Source: JAXMHQ01 sp046346665 | GTDB taxonomy: Bacteria > Verrucomicrobiota > Verrucomicrobiia > Limisphaerales > JAXMHQ01 | DNA length: 64,000 bases | Assembly (NCBI GenBank): GCA_046346665.1 | Contig: JAXMHQ010000003.1 | Span: 62,001-126,000, forward strand | Reading direction: 5' to 3' | Shown: in pieces, positions 1 through 9,869 of the stretch | Layout of the letters: each line of letters starts with the position of its first letter | How positions within the stretch are numbered: the stretch's first letter is position 1 | Translations under genes and position numbers: made by a program | The notes under the pieces: generated by a model | The model's input: the letters and a program-made list of their open reading frames with translations, nothing else | Database searches by the model: none | What the model was told of the DNA's origin: nothing

Positions 1-490
1 CGGCGATGAGGACGGCGCTGAAACCGCGGTCGATGACGTTTTGGACGAGGTTGACCTGGGCTTCGGCGGCGGCGAGGCGGCGTTCGGTTTCGATTTGTTC
101 GAGGACCTGGCGGACGACCTGGGGGAGGAAGCGGAGGAATTCGCCGTCCTTGACCAGGTAATCGCGGGCGCCGCGTTTCATCATATCGACGGCGACGCGT
201 TCGTCGCCCTGTCCGGTGATGATGACGAACGGGGTGCGGGGTTCGAGTGAGGCGAGCCGGTCAACGACTTCGCCGCCCTGGATGTCGCTGAGTTTCAGGT
301 CGAGGAGGAGGAGGTTGGCGCGGTGGTGGGCGAGCCAGTCCAAGGCGGCGGCGCCGGAATCGGCGGCGGCAGTTTGGAATCCTTCGCGGCGCAGTGTTTT
401 TTCCACCAGGCGCAGGAGGCCCTGGTCGTCGTCGACCACAAGGACGGTGGGCGGGCCGGGAGCGGGTGCGTCGGCGGGGTTGGGGTTCAT
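1..490 (-). CDS. Response regulator, receiver plus probable PAS (3' end cut by window edge)
   Basis: 163 residues are visible from an ATG at 490. Residues 16-130 are a CheY-like receiver: acidic pocket at D20-D22 (VLVVDDD), phosphoacceptor D64 in LLLLDLKLSD, switch T92 in VIITGQG and K114 in DYLVKDG. A charged helix (QIETERRLAAAEAQ) then leads into what looks like the start of a PAS domain (VIDRGFSAVLIA), so the whole protein is probably a receiver-PAS(-kinase) hybrid rather than a lone CheY; this is inference because the rest lies outside the window. Its ATG overlaps the TGA of the preceding gene as ATGA, implying translational coupling in a leftward three-gene signalling operon. Confidence 0.85.
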   Translation of the reverse strand, partial: MNPNPADAPAPGPPTVLVVDDDQGLLRLVEKTLRREGFQTAAADSGAAALDWLAHHRANLLLLDLKLSDIQGGEVVDRLASLEPRTPFVIITGQGDERVAVDMMKRGARDYLVKDGEFLRFLPQVVRQVLEQIETERRLAAAEAQVNLVQNVIDRGFSAVLIA

Positions 491-939
491 GCCCGGGTTT
501 CGAGTTCCGGCACTTTGACGAGGGAGATAAAGAGGCCGAGGCTCTTGATGGCTTCGGCGAACTTGTCGTAATCGACGGGTTTTACGATATAACTATTGCA
601 ACCGATGTCGTGGCAGCGGGAGACCTCGCGGGGATCGTCGGTGGTGGTGAGGATGATAACGGGAATTTTGTGGAGCGCGGGGTGGCTTTTGATCTGGCGG
701 AGCACTTCGACGCCGTCGACGCGCGGCATGCGAATATCGAGGAGAAGGAGGTATCCGGCGTCGGGGGCGCGGTGGGGGCCGGGGCCGCGGCGGAAGAGGA
801 AATCGAGGATGGACTGGCCGTCGGCGAAACGTTCGATGGGATTATGGAGGCCGGCGCGCGCGAGATTTTTCTGGATGAGCCGCGCGTGGCCCTCGTCGTC
901 CTCGGCGATGAGGATGATGATTTCCTGGGCATTGGTCAT
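487..939 (-). CDS. Single-domain response regulator (Rcp1-like receiver)
   Basis: 150 residues, essentially one receiver domain. Seen: acidic pair in ILIAEDDEGH, phosphoacceptor Asp in YLLLLDIRMPRVDG, Thr in VIILTTTDD and Lys in SYIVKPVDYDKF. The extended loop around FLFRRGPGPHRAPD before the phosphorylation site is typical of the Rcp1/phytochrome-associated class that partners PAS kinases. There is no output domain, so it probably relays phosphate or binds a protein partner. The ATG at 939 lies 4 bp after the stop of the PAS-PAS kinase (944), and its own stop overlaps the next start. Kinase, relay protein and receiver-PAS protein therefore form one operon. Confidence 0.88.
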   Translation of the reverse strand: MTNAQEIIILIAEDDEGHARLIQKNLARAGLHNPIERFADGQSILDFLFRRGPGPHRAPDAGYLLLLDIRMPRVDGVEVLRQIKSHPALHKIPVIILTTTDDPREVSRCHDIGCNSYIVKPVDYDKFAEAIKSLGLFISLVKVPELETRA

Positions 940-943
940 GGTC

Positions 944-2578
944 CTAATTTGCCCCGGCCATGGCAGGCAAGGAAACAAAAAAGGAGGTGCCGCGGCCGGG
1001 TTCGGAGGTGACACCGATGCTGCCGTTGTGGCGTTCGAGGATGCGCTGGGCGATGGTGAGTCCGAGTCCTTCGCCCTGACCGTGGGCGGGGTTGAGGCGG
1101 TGGAAGATTTCGAAGATTTTCTGTTGGTGGCCGGCGGGGATGCCGATGCCGTTGTCGCGGATTTCGTAGCGGGCCATGGCGGCTTCGACCCGGCCGGAGA
1201 TGTGGATGCTGCCGGGGCGGGAGGTGTCGAGGTATTTGATGGCGTTGTCGAGGAGGTTGGTGAAGACCTGGTTGACCTGGGTGGCGTCGCCGACGCATGG
1301 CGGGAGGGGGTCGATGCGGAGTCGTGCACCCGCTTGTTTCAGTTGGAATTCCATGGCGCGCGAGATCTCGGAGAGCATGGTGTTCATGTCGAGCGGTTCG
1401 AGGCGGAGGGCGGCGCGGCCGAGGCGGGAGTATCGGAGGAACCCGTTGAGGAGCGAGTCGATTTTGCTGACGCCGGCCTGGATATAGGCGAGGGCTTCGG
1501 GGATATCGCGGGAGAGGGTTTCGCGGAGTTCGGGCGGGTGTGTGGCGGGGCGGGGTGCGGCGAGGAGGGTTTGGAGGCGATCGCAGGACTGGGCGAGTTC
1601 GCGGCTGAAGCCCTGGATATTGACGAGTGGGGAGCGGAGGTCGTGGGAGGCGACGTAGACGATGGTTTCGAGTTCCTTATTCTTTTCTGCCAGCGTTCGG
1701 GCAAGTGCGGATAATTCCTCCTCGGCTTTTTTTCGTTCGGTGATGTCCTGTTTGACGGCGACAAAGTGGGTGATGGGTCCGTTGCCGGCGCGGACGGGGG
1801 TGATGGTCATTTCCTCGGGGTAGAGGGAGCCGTCTTTGCGGCGGTTGACCATTTCGCCCTGCCAGGGGTCGCCGCGGAGGATGGTTTGCCAGAGGTTGCG
1901 GTAGAAGGGTTCGTCGTGGCGGCCGGACTTAAGGAAGCGGGCGTTGCGGCCGGCGGCTTCATGGGCGCTGTAACCGGTGAGGCGGGTGAAGGCGGGGTTG
2001 ACCCACTGGATGCTGCCGGCGGCGTCGGTGATGACGATGCCGTTGGCGGCGGAGGCAAGGGCGGTGGAGAGGAGTTGGAGTTGTTCCTCGGATTGCCGGC
2101 GCGCCGAGATGTCGCGGATGAACCCGGTGAAGATGCGGCGTCCGGCGAGCCGCACTTCGCTGACGGAGAGGTCGATAGGAAAGCTGGAGCCGTCCTTGCG
2201 GCGGGCGAGGACTTCGCGGCCAATGCCGATGATGCGGGCGTGGCCGGTGCGGCGGTAATTCTCGAGGTAACCGTCGTGTTGCTCGCGGTAGGGTGCGGGC
2301 ATGAGGACGTTGACATTCTGGCCGAGGATCTCGGCGGCGGCATAGCCAAAGAGGCGTTCCGCGGCTGGGTTGACGGATTCGATGAGGCCGCGTTCGTCGA
2401 TGGTGATGATGCCTTCGACGGCGGTGTCGAGGATGGCGCGGAGGCGGGCTTCGCTGTCGGCCAGGGCGGTGAGGGTGACTTGCTGGCGCGCGCTCATTTC
2501 TTCAAGGCTGGGGTCGGGACTGGCGGGGGCGGATCCGCCGGCCGGGTGCCGGGGAGGCTGGTGCCTTGAGGGGTTCAT
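944..2578 (-). CDS. PAS-PAS sensor histidine kinase (cytoplasmic)
   Basis: 544 residues from the ATG at 2578; a TTG 15 bp upstream is in frame but less likely. Two PAS domains are clear: ~35-150 (AILDTAVEGIITIDERG, LFGYAAAEILGQNV, with the FixL-type MPAPYREQH segment) and ~165-285 (ANGIVITDAAG, FTRLTGYSAHEAAG, HFVAVKQDITERKKAE). A coiled linker leads to HisKA with the phosphorylatable His in ASHDLRSPLVN, then HATPase with N box NLLDNAIKY, G1 DNGIGIP and G2 GEGLGLTIA. No membrane span is visible, so it senses a cytoplasmic or diffusible signal; the FixL-like first PAS could bind haem or flavin, but this cannot be judged here. It heads a leftward operon with two receiver proteins. Confidence 0.9.
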   Translation of the reverse strand: MNPSRHQPPRHPAGGSAPASPDPSLEEMSARQQVTLTALADSEARLRAILDTAVEGIITIDERGLIESVNPAAERLFGYAAAEILGQNVNVLMPAPYREQHDGYLENYRRTGHARIIGIGREVLARRKDGSSFPIDLSVSEVRLAGRRIFTGFIRDISARRQSEEQLQLLSTALASAANGIVITDAAGSIQWVNPAFTRLTGYSAHEAAGRNARFLKSGRHDEPFYRNLWQTILRGDPWQGEMVNRRKDGSLYPEEMTITPVRAGNGPITHFVAVKQDITERKKAEEELSALARTLAEKNKELETIVYVASHDLRSPLVNIQGFSRELAQSCDRLQTLLAAPRPATHPPELRETLSRDIPEALAYIQAGVSKIDSLLNGFLRYSRLGRAALRLEPLDMNTMLSEISRAMEFQLKQAGARLRIDPLPPCVGDATQVNQVFTNLLDNAIKYLDTSRPGSIHISGRVEAAMARYEIRDNGIGIPAGHQQKIFEIFHRLNPAHGQGEGLGLTIAQRILERHNGSIGVTSEPGRGTSFFVSLPAMAGAN

Positions 2579-2748
2579 TTGAGACCGGCCCAATATTGGT
2601 CAATGGACTGCCAAATCCAATCAAGAAATTCGGGTAGGTTGCGGGGGGCGGATCGGGGGTCCGGGCCTGGGAGCAGAAGGGCCGCAGGTTTTGAAGCCTG
2701 CGGCCATAGGGGGAGTGACTGCGGAAAGGGGGCGTCATGGGACGCCGG

Positions 2749-3807
2749 TCAGCAGGAGCGGCCGAGCAACTGGGCGCGGTACTCCGTGGGCGACTGGCCG
2801 AGTATTTTTTTGAACACGCGGTTGAAATGGGTGAGCGACTGGAATCCGACCTCGAACGCGATTTCGCTGACGCGGAGGTTGGGGTTGAGGAGGAGGTTTT
2901 TGGATTTCTCGATGCGGACGCGGGAGAGGTAGTCGGTGAAATTGATGCCGGTGACCTTCTTGAACATTTTGCAGAAGTAGAAGGTTGAGGTATTGACGGC
3001 GCGGGCGACCTGGCCGAGGGAGAGTTCCTCCGTTTGGTGTTCGTGGATGTATTCCTTGGCGCGGGTGATGACGGGCGGCTCGGCGTTGTCGTGCTGGACG
3101 ACGACCTGGTTGCTGAGCATGGAGAGGTGCTGGGCGAAGATGTGGAGGAGTTTGACGATGGATTCGTGTTCGCGCAGTCCGACGACCTTGGTGGAGAAAT
3201 AGGCTTCTTTCATGCGGTCGCGGTCGATATTGACGCCCCATTCGGCGACGAGTTTGGCGGCGCGGTCGAACTGCGACTGCGTGGGTTTCTTCCGGAAGAG
3301 CTGGCCGGTTTGGAGGAAGCCGATGAGGCGGTCGCCGAGGCGGACGGGGACGGCGGTGTCGCACATGCCGATGGGGCAGACGACGGTTTGGGGTTCGTGG
3401 GTGGCGCGTTCGGAGAGGCTTTCCTGGACCTGGAGGCAGGCGCCGCAGGCGCGGCTTTTCTGGGCGAGCATCTGGCAGAAAGCGTTTTCGTTGCGTTTGC
3501 CGTGGTGGGGGAGCTGCCAGGTTTCGACGGGTCGGAGGGCGACGGGGAGGCCGGTGGTGTCGCTGAACGCGCGTTCGTAATCCTGGTAGACCTTGGAGCT
3601 GACGAGGGCTTCGACGAGGGCGCGGTTGCCGTTGCCGTTTCCGTTCCCGTTGCTGCCGGGGGCGGCGTAGGGATTCCGGGAGCGGGCGGGCTCCTTCTTG
3701 AGTTCGGCGGCTCGCACGGCGGGCCGCGCCGCGGCAGCCCCATCCATCCGGAAATCTCCCGGCTCAACCCGGCTCACCGAATCTTGCCGAACAAATGTTG
3801 TTTGCAT
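2749..3807 (-). CDS. AraC-family regulator with N-terminal PocR sensory domain
   Basis: 352 residues. A low-complexity N-terminus (NGNGNGN) is followed at ~70-215 by a PocR-type ligand-binding domain: ALVSSKVYQDYERAFSDTTG, four cysteines in the two motifs CGAC and CPIGMC plus CQML, and LIGFLQTGQLF. The C-terminal ~100 residues are two AraC helix-turn-helix motifs (EELSLGQVARAVNTSTFYF and VRVSEIAFEVGFQSLTHFN form). PocR domains bind small diols or hydrocarbon derivatives in characterised proteins; the cysteine set might hold a metal. The gene is transcribed away from the large pectinesterase, and the 683-bp gap between them could be a shared control region. That link is inference from position. 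Confidence 0.87.
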   Translation of the reverse strand: MQTTFVRQDSVSRVEPGDFRMDGAAAARPAVRAAELKKEPARSRNPYAAPGSNGNGNGNGNRALVEALVSSKVYQDYERAFSDTTGLPVALRPVETWQLPHHGKRNENAFCQMLAQKSRACGACLQVQESLSERATHEPQTVVCPIGMCDTAVPVRLGDRLIGFLQTGQLFRKKPTQSQFDRAAKLVAEWGVNIDRDRMKEAYFSTKVVGLREHESIVKLLHIFAQHLSMLSNQVVVQHDNAEPPVITRAKEYIHEHQTEELSLGQVARAVNTSTFYFCKMFKKVTGINFTDYLSRVRIEKSKNLLLNPNLRVSEIAFEVGFQSLTHFNRVFKKILGQSPTEYRAQLLGRSC

Positions 3808-4490
3808 GGGAGCAATTTAAGAGAAACAAATCGGATCAACAATTGGGAGGCGGCCTGATTTGTACAGGGGGGAACCATTTAGCCGGCCTAGGGGAAACCC
3901 TTAGCCCCTGTTTCCCCGGGCCGGCGCGCCGGAAGGCGCAGGGTGCAGGGTGCCGCACGGGGAGCGCGGGCGCTGCCCGGAGGTTGTCCAAAGCGCATCT
4001 TTTTTTGCGGGCGGGCCTGACGCGAATTGGCGCGAACGCGAGCCGGACAGACAAAATGAACGGAACGGACCGAATGGATTTTGCGCGGTGCGCGACGCCC
4101 GCGGCGGGATGACTCCCTGCCCGTGGTGATAGAACCGCGCAGGGGATCATTCGGTGCATCCTGTTCATTCCGTCGAACAACCCCTGTCCCGCTGGTGCTG
4201 ATTCGCGGCAACCGGGGTGCGCAAAATTCACTTTGGTTTGCAGAAACTCGGGGCTGCTTTTCGCGGCGGTCGTTATAGGATTCACCCTGCAGCTTTTGGC
4301 GTCGACTTCAGGGAATCTCCGTTGAACGCGGAATTCCGGGCATCGTTGTGCGGCGCCGGGAGCCAGGTCCAGGAAGTGTTGTTATGTCTTGTCTGAGCCT
4401 CTTGGAAATCGTGCCATCGACTCCGGCGCCCCGCCTGCCGGAGTGGGTGGAGGTCTCTTCCCGTTGCTGAACCCCAACCGAAGAAGTTTT
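3808..4490. other. 683-bp divergent gap between the PocR-AraC regulator and the pectinesterase
   Basis: No convincing gene. It contains a short hairpin (GGGGAAAC at 3891 pairing with GTTTCCCC near 3909), GC-rich degenerate repeats, and an imperfect inverted pair around CGGAACGGACCGAATGGAT (~4061) and ATTCGGTGCATCCTGTTCATTCCG shortened forms (~4149), the same style of iterated palindrome found in other gaps of the window. Promoters for both flanking genes should lie here, but I cannot identify a -35/-10 pair confidently. Confidence 0.5.
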
Positions 4491-7400
4491 ATGCTACAAA
4501 CAAAGTCTCTCCCGACGTATCGATCGAACCTTGCGGCCCTGTGCCGCGCCGGCGCGGCATGGCCCGTGCGCTCCGGATTGTATTGCGGGCTGGCGGCCTG
4601 GATGTCGCTCGCCTCGGCCAGGGCCGGCACGGTGACGTGGGATGCGAATCCCGGCACGCCGGGCGCGCAGGATGGCAGCGGCACGTGGAGCAGCACGGCG
4701 GCGAACTGGTGGGATGGATCGGCCGACAACGGCTGGGTGAACGGGGACAACGCGATATTCGGCACGGGCACCGCGGCGGCGGGGGGTGTCACCATCACGA
4801 ACAGCGGCATCACGGTGGGCAGCATCACGTTCAACCTGCCGGGCAGCGGAAATTACAATATCAGCGCCTCGACGAACATTCTGACCCTCACACTGACGGG
4901 CAAGCCGGTGATCACGGCCACGGCCGGGTCGTCGAACAACATCACGACGCCGCTGGCGGGCGTGGGCTTCACGAAGGAGGGCACGGGCACGGTGCTGATC
5001 AATCCGAGCGCCAACAACACGTTCACCGGGCTGACGGTGATCAACACTGGCACGATTTACACCGGCACGAGCGACAGCACGACCTACATCAGCAGCGATC
5101 TGCAGGTGAATCCGTCAGGCGTGTTCAATTACTCCAGCGCGCAGCCGTTTCCGCTGACCGCGACGCTGACGGTGAATGGCGGCACGGTGGTGAACCTGAA
5201 CGCGAAAAATCTTTATTTCAACAAGCTGGTGCTGGACAACGGGGGTGTGCTGCGGGACGTCCTGGGAACCAGTTATTTGATCCCGACGAACGTGGACGCC
5301 CGGAGCGGCCTCATCGGGACCGGCCGCTATCGCAGCCCCGCGAGCGGCAGCATCAATCTCGTCAAATCGTCCGCCGGAACGGTCGTTGTGACGAACCGTC
5401 CGAACACCCAGGGGACGGATCTTTACCGGGTAACGGCGAACGCGGGCACGTTGATTTTCGACAAGACCACGCACACGTCGCGTCGTGTGGGTCCGACGGT
5501 GCTCCTGGCGGGCGGCACGCTGGTGTTCAGCAACAGCGTGGGCACGGCGACGACGGAGCAGAGCATTTCGAACACGATTGTCCTGCCGGGCGGCTCGTCG
5601 GTGGTGGACATCAACACCGGCACGGCGAACGGCGCGGTGGCGCTGGCGGGCATTGCCCGCAGCACGGGCGGCACGCTGAACGTGTCGGCGGCGGGCGCCT
5701 CGACGGCGGCCACCTATATTACAATGACCAATCCGCTGGTGAACGGGATTGAAGGCGGCTGGATGACGATCAATCAGTCCGACTGGGTTCAGACCAATGC
5801 GAGTTTCATCCTGGCCCCCTACTCCGCCTACCAGACCAGCGCGGATTCCACCACCTGGCTGGCGACGGACAACGTGAGCCTGGCGGGCAACCCGCTGGCG
5901 GCGCTTTCGACCCTCACGATCAATTCGCTGAAACTCTCGGCCGCGTCGACGGTGGCGCTCGCCGACTCGGCGCAGACGCTGACATTGTCCTCGGGCGGCC
6001 TGCTGGTGACGGGCAGCGGCGCGACGGCGATCACGGGCGGCACGCTGCGCGGCTCGGCCGGCGGCGACCTGGTGGTCATCCAGAACAGTTCCGCCGACCT
6101 GTCGATCAGCTCGACGCTGGCGGACAACACCTCGGCGACGGCGCTGACGAAGTCCGGCAACGGCAAACTGATTTTGAGCGGCGCGAACAACATGACCGGC
6201 GCGAATTATCTGAATGGCGGCACGGTGGAAGTGAGCGACCTGGCGCAAATGGCGGGCGGCGCGCTGGTATTGAACAACGGAACCTTGTCCTACACGGGCA
6301 CGGACGCCTCGAGCACGCGGGCGGTGACGTTGAACGGCCTGGGCGGCACGATCAGCGTGCCGACGGGCGTGACGCTGACGCAGTCCGGCGCCATCAACGG
6401 TTCCGGCGCGGCGCTGGGTGATTTTGGCGGCCTGACGAAGACCGGCGACGGCACGCTGGTGTTGACGGCGAGCAATTCATTCAACGGTCCGACGCTGGTG
6501 AGCACGGGCACGCTGGTGGTGAACGGCACGAACAATTGCAATGCGGCCGTTTGGAATTCCGGCACGGTGACGGTGCTGACCTCGGCCACGCTGGGCGGCT
6601 CGGGCGTGATTGGCGGTCCGGCCGAATTGCGGCCCGCGGCCACGCTGGCGCCGGGCGGAACGCTCGGCTTTGGAACGAACCTGGTGCTGGACCCCGGTTC
6701 GGTGACCGTGTTTGACCTCACGAACTCGCCGGGCACGGGCGACGTGGTGGCGGTGAACGGCGATCTCGGCGTCACGAACGCCCATGTGCAGATCAACGTG
6801 GCCGGCACGCCTCTCGCCGTCGGCAGCTACACGCTCTTCACCTACACCGGCAAACTCCTCGGCAGCTTCTGGCCCACCGTCACGGTGGCCGGCGGCAGCA
6901 TCGACGGAACGCCTTCGATCGACACCAGCACGCCCGGCGTCGTGAAGCTGGTCCTGGCGCCGCAGGTGGCGATTTCGACCGAGCCGGCGGACACGATTGT
7001 CTCGGTCGGCCAGGATGCGACGCTGACCGTGGCGGCGACGGGTTCGAGCCCGATCACCTATGAATGGTACTCGTTTGGCAACGACACCAACTCGGTGCCG
7101 TCGCCGATCGGCTACGGAACCAGCGCCTCGGTGACCATTACCAACGCGCAATCCACGGATTCCGGCTATTATGAAGTGGTGGTGGCGAACGGGTTCAACT
7201 CCGTGACGAGCCGCATCACGACGCTGATCGTGGGCAATGTCGCCCCGGTGATTGCCGGCCCGGTGAGCCAGACGGTGATCCAGGGCAACAACGCGACGTT
7301 CAACACCGTGGTGCTGATCGCGAACCCGGCGCCGTCGCTGCAATGGCGGACGAACGATGTGGATGTTCCCGGCGCGACGGGCAGCTCGTTCACCCTGACG

Positions 7401-9869
7401 GCGGTTCCGTTCGCCCTCGACGGAACGGTGGTCTCCGTCGTGGCCAGCAACATTGCCGGCCTCGCAACGAACAGCGCAGTGCTGTCCGTGATCGTCCCTC
7501 CCGTCATCACGCCGCAGCCGGTGAGCCTGACGGTGAACGCCGGCGACCCGGCTTCGTTCAACTCCGGCGCGACCGGCGTCCCTGCCCCGTCGCTCCAGTG
7601 GTTCCGCAACGGCGTCGCCCTCTCCGACCAGACTGCGGCCACCCTGAACATTGGCAGCGCGCAAGGATCCGACATCGGCACCTACACGCTCGTCGCCAGT
7701 AACGCGGCCGGCGTGGCGACGTCGACCGGCGCGAAGCTGGTGGTGAACTCCACCACGCTCGCCGCCTCGTCCTTCATCCCCGCGAACGGCGCCACCGGGA
7801 TCAACCTGGACACGCCGTTGACGGTGACGTTCAACAACACGGTGGGCACGGTGAACGCCGGCAAACTGCGCATCTGGAACACCGCGAGCCCGCTCACGCC
7901 GGTGGACACGATCGACATGAGCTCGAACGTCGTGGTGGTCAACGGCGCGGTCGGCGTCTACAACGTCCAGAACCGCGTCATTGGCGGAGCCACCTACCGC
8001 GCGTTCCCGGTGCTGCTGACCGGCCCGAACACGGCGCTGGTGTATCCGCACTCGGGCGTCCTGGCAGCCGGCCAGACCTACTACGTGACGGTGGACAACG
8101 GCGTGTTCGCCGATGCGACCGGCGCGTATTTTGCCGGCATCACCAACGCCGGCGACTGGCAGTTCACGACGAAATCCTCGCCGCTCACGGCCGGCAGCAC
8201 CAACATCGTGGTGGCCGCCGACGGTTCCGGCGACTTCAACACGGTGCAGGGCGCGATTGATTTCATCGCCCCGGGCAATACGAATCACACCCTTGTGACG
8301 ATCAGGAACGGCACCTATCGCGAAATCAACTACCTGAACGCGAAGCACAACATCACGTTCCGCGGCCAGGACCGGCACCAGACGGTGATCACCTATGTGA
8401 ACAACGACCCGTTGAACGGCGGCACGAGCGGGCGCCCGATGTTCCGCATCGCGTCGGCGAACGACATTGCGCTGGAAAACCTGACGCTGACCAACGCGAC
8501 GCCGAAGGGCGGCCAGCAGGCCGAGGCGCTGCGCGTCGGCGACGGCAGCAAGCGGTTCATCGGTTACAACGCCGACTTCGACAGTTACCAGGACACGATC
8601 CTGGTGAACAACAGCGGCGACATCGCCTACTTCCAGGATTGCCATGTGCAGGGTGACACGGACTTCATCTGGGGCCTGGGCACCATGTATTTCACGAATT
8701 GCGAAATCATGTGCATGTCGTCGCAGAGCTATGTCACCCAGGCGCGGACCGACGCGACCACGAACGGCATTGCCTTCATCAACTGCCAGATCGTGCGCGG
8801 TTCGGCCGCCGTGGGCACGAACAGCTGCTATCTGGGCCGCGACCCGGGCAACGGGTATCCGTACTGCCAGGCGGTGTTCGTGAGCTGCTCGATGGACAAT
8901 CACATCGCGCCGGTCGGCTGGTTTGACGGCGGCGAAACGGTCAAGTCGTCACTCCGGTTCTGGGAATACCAGAGCACGGACCTCACGGGCACAAACCTGG
9001 TGGACGTGAGCCAGCGCGCGAGCTGGTCGACGCAGATCAGTTACACCACCGCGACGAACGTGATGGACGTGAACTTCTGGCTGTATGGCTGGACGCCGAA
9101 ACTGGCCCCGAACGTCCTGGTCGCCCCGTCGAACCTCAGCGTGGCGGGCGGCGCCACGGCGACGTTCACCGTGTCGGCCACCGGCATCCCGGCGCCATCC
9201 TATCAATGGCTGCGCAGCGGCACCAACCTGTCCGGCGCCAACGCCGCCAGCTTGGTGATCGCCCCGGCCTACGTGCCGGACGCCGGCAACTACGCCGTTA
9301 TCGTGAGCAACGGGTCCGGTTCCGTCACCACGGCGGATGCCACGTTGACGGTCGGCAACTCGGCCCCGAGCCTCGCGGCTGTCGCCGACACCAACATCAA
9401 CGCCGGCGTGACGCTCAACTTCGCGCTGCAGGGCAGCGATCCGGATCAGCCGGTGCAGACGCTGAGCTACGTGCTGATGAGCGGTCCGGCGGGGGCCACG
9501 GTGGATGGCTCGACGGGCGTGTTCAATTGGCGCCCGGCCGTCACGCAGGCCGACTCGGCGAACCTCATCACCGTCCAGGTGCTCGACAACGGCACCCCGG
9601 TGCTGGGCGCGTCGCAGAGCTTCACGGTCAACGTCAACCCCCTCACCCAGCCGCTCATGAGCGCCCCGGCGGTCGTCGGCGGCCAGATGACCGCGACCGT
9701 CACCGGCCAGGTCGGACCGGATTACGCCATCGAAGCCTCGGGCGACCTGGTCCACTGGACCACGATCCTCATCACGAACTCGCCGCCGTCGCCGTTCGAG
9801 TGGACCGACACGAACGCCCCGGCCGCGGCGCAGTTCTATCGCATCAAGATGGGGCCGCCCCTGCCTTGA
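4491..9869 (+). CDS. Giant secreted pectinesterase with autotransporter-type beta repeats and Ig-like domains
   Basis: 1792 residues from the ATG at 4491, which places a basic, hydrophobic signal region (SGLYCGLAAWMSLASARAG) at the N-terminus; an upstream ATG at 4389 is less likely. Order: ~40-820 repetitive beta region with at least three autotransporter-associated strand repeats (LTKSGNGKLILSGANN, LTKTGDGTLVLTASNS, FTKEGTGTVLINPSANN); ~825-1085 three Ig-like domains; ~1090-1230 an SbsA-type Ig domain (IPANGATGINLDTPLTVTF); ~1238-1530 a CE8 pectin methylesterase with VAADGSGDFNTVQGAID, YQDTI and TDFIWG (catalytic Asp residues) and LGRDP for the Arg motif (usually LGRPW); ~1540-1715 Ig and putative-Ig repeats; then a C-terminal W...FYR module. 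There is no outer-membrane beta-barrel, so it is probably secreted or surface-held by another route. Confidence 0.88.
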   Translation: MLQTKSLPTYRSNLAALCRAGAAWPVRSGLYCGLAAWMSLASARAGTVTWDANPGTPGAQDGSGTWSSTAANWWDGSADNGWVNGDNAIFGTGTAAAGGVTITNSGITVGSITFNLPGSGNYNISASTNILTLTLTGKPVITATAGSSNNITTPLAGVGFTKEGTGTVLINPSANNTFTGLTVINTGTIYTGTSDSTTYISSDLQVNPSGVFNYSSAQPFPLTATLTVNGGTVVNLNAKNLYFNKLVLDNGGVLRDVLGTSYLIPTNVDARSGLIGTGRYRSPASGSINLVKSSAGTVVVTNRPNTQGTDLYRVTANAGTLIFDKTTHTSRRVGPTVLLAGGTLVFSNSVGTATTEQSISNTIVLPGGSSVVDINTGTANGAVALAGIARSTGGTLNVSAAGASTAATYITMTNPLVNGIEGGWMTINQSDWVQTNASFILAPYSAYQTSADSTTWLATDNVSLAGNPLAALSTLTINSLKLSAASTVALADSAQTLTLSSGGLLVTGSGATAITGGTLRGSAGGDLVVIQNSSADLSISSTLADNTSATALTKSGNGKLILSGANNMTGANYLNGGTVEVSDLAQMAGGALVLNNGTLSYTGTDASSTRAVTLNGLGGTISVPTGVTLTQSGAINGSGAALGDFGGLTKTGDGTLVLTASNSFNGPTLVSTGTLVVNGTNNCNAAVWNSGTVTVLTSATLGGSGVIGGPAELRPAATLAPGGTLGFGTNLVLDPGSVTVFDLTNSPGTGDVVAVNGDLGVTNAHVQINVAGTPLAVGSYTLFTYTGKLLGSFWPTVTVAGGSIDGTPSIDTSTPGVVKLVLAPQVAISTEPADTIVSVGQDATLTVAATGSSPITYEWYSFGNDTNSVPSPIGYGTSASVTITNAQSTDSGYYEVVVANGFNSVTSRITTLIVGNVAPVIAGPVSQTVIQGNNATFNTVVLIANPAPSLQWRTNDVDVPGATGSSFTLTAVPFALDGTVVSVVASNIAGLATNSAVLSVIVPPVITPQPVSLTVNAGDPASFNSGATGVPAPSLQWFRNGVALSDQTAATLNIGSAQGSDIGTYTLVASNAAGVATSTGAKLVVNSTTLAASSFIPANGATGINLDTPLTVTFNNTVGTVNAGKLRIWNTASPLTPVDTIDMSSNVVVVNGAVGVYNVQNRVIGGATYRAFPVLLTGPNTALVYPHSGVLAAGQTYYVTVDNGVFADATGAYFAGITNAGDWQFTTKSSPLTAGSTNIVVAADGSGDFNTVQGAIDFIAPGNTNHTLVTIRNGTYREINYLNAKHNITFRGQDRHQTVITYVNNDPLNGGTSGRPMFRIASANDIALENLTLTNATPKGGQQAEALRVGDGSKRFIGYNADFDSYQDTILVNNSGDIAYFQDCHVQGDTDFIWGLGTMYFTNCEIMCMSSQSYVTQARTDATTNGIAFINCQIVRGSAAVGTNSCYLGRDPGNGYPYCQAVFVSCSMDNHIAPVGWFDGGETVKSSLRFWEYQSTDLTGTNLVDVSQRASWSTQISYTTATNVMDVNFWLYGWTPKLAPNVLVAPSNLSVAGGATATFTVSATGIPAPSYQWLRSGTNLSGANAASLVIAPAYVPDAGNYAVIVSNGSGSVTTADATLTVGNSAPSLAAVADTNINAGVTLNFALQGSDPDQPVQTLSYVLMSGPAGATVDGSTGVFNWRPAVTQADSANLITVQVLDNGTPVLGASQSFTVNVNPLTQPLMSAPAVVGGQMTATVTGQVGPDYAIEASGDLVHWTTILITNSPPSPFEWTDTNAPAAAQFYRIKMGPPLP

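Noticed and set aside
2579..2593. TTG start adding five residues to the PAS-PAS kinase
   Set aside because: ATG 2578 is adequate and no ribosome site favours the TTG.
6477..8903. 808-codon minus-strand frame opposite the pectinesterase
   Set aside because: His/Arg/Ala-rich shadow of repetitive Thr/Gly/Asn codons; the plus strand has clear CE8 motifs.
4491..9869. True type V autotransporter
   Set aside because: Strand repeats are present but no C-terminal beta-barrel; the end is Ig-like plus a W...FYR tail.
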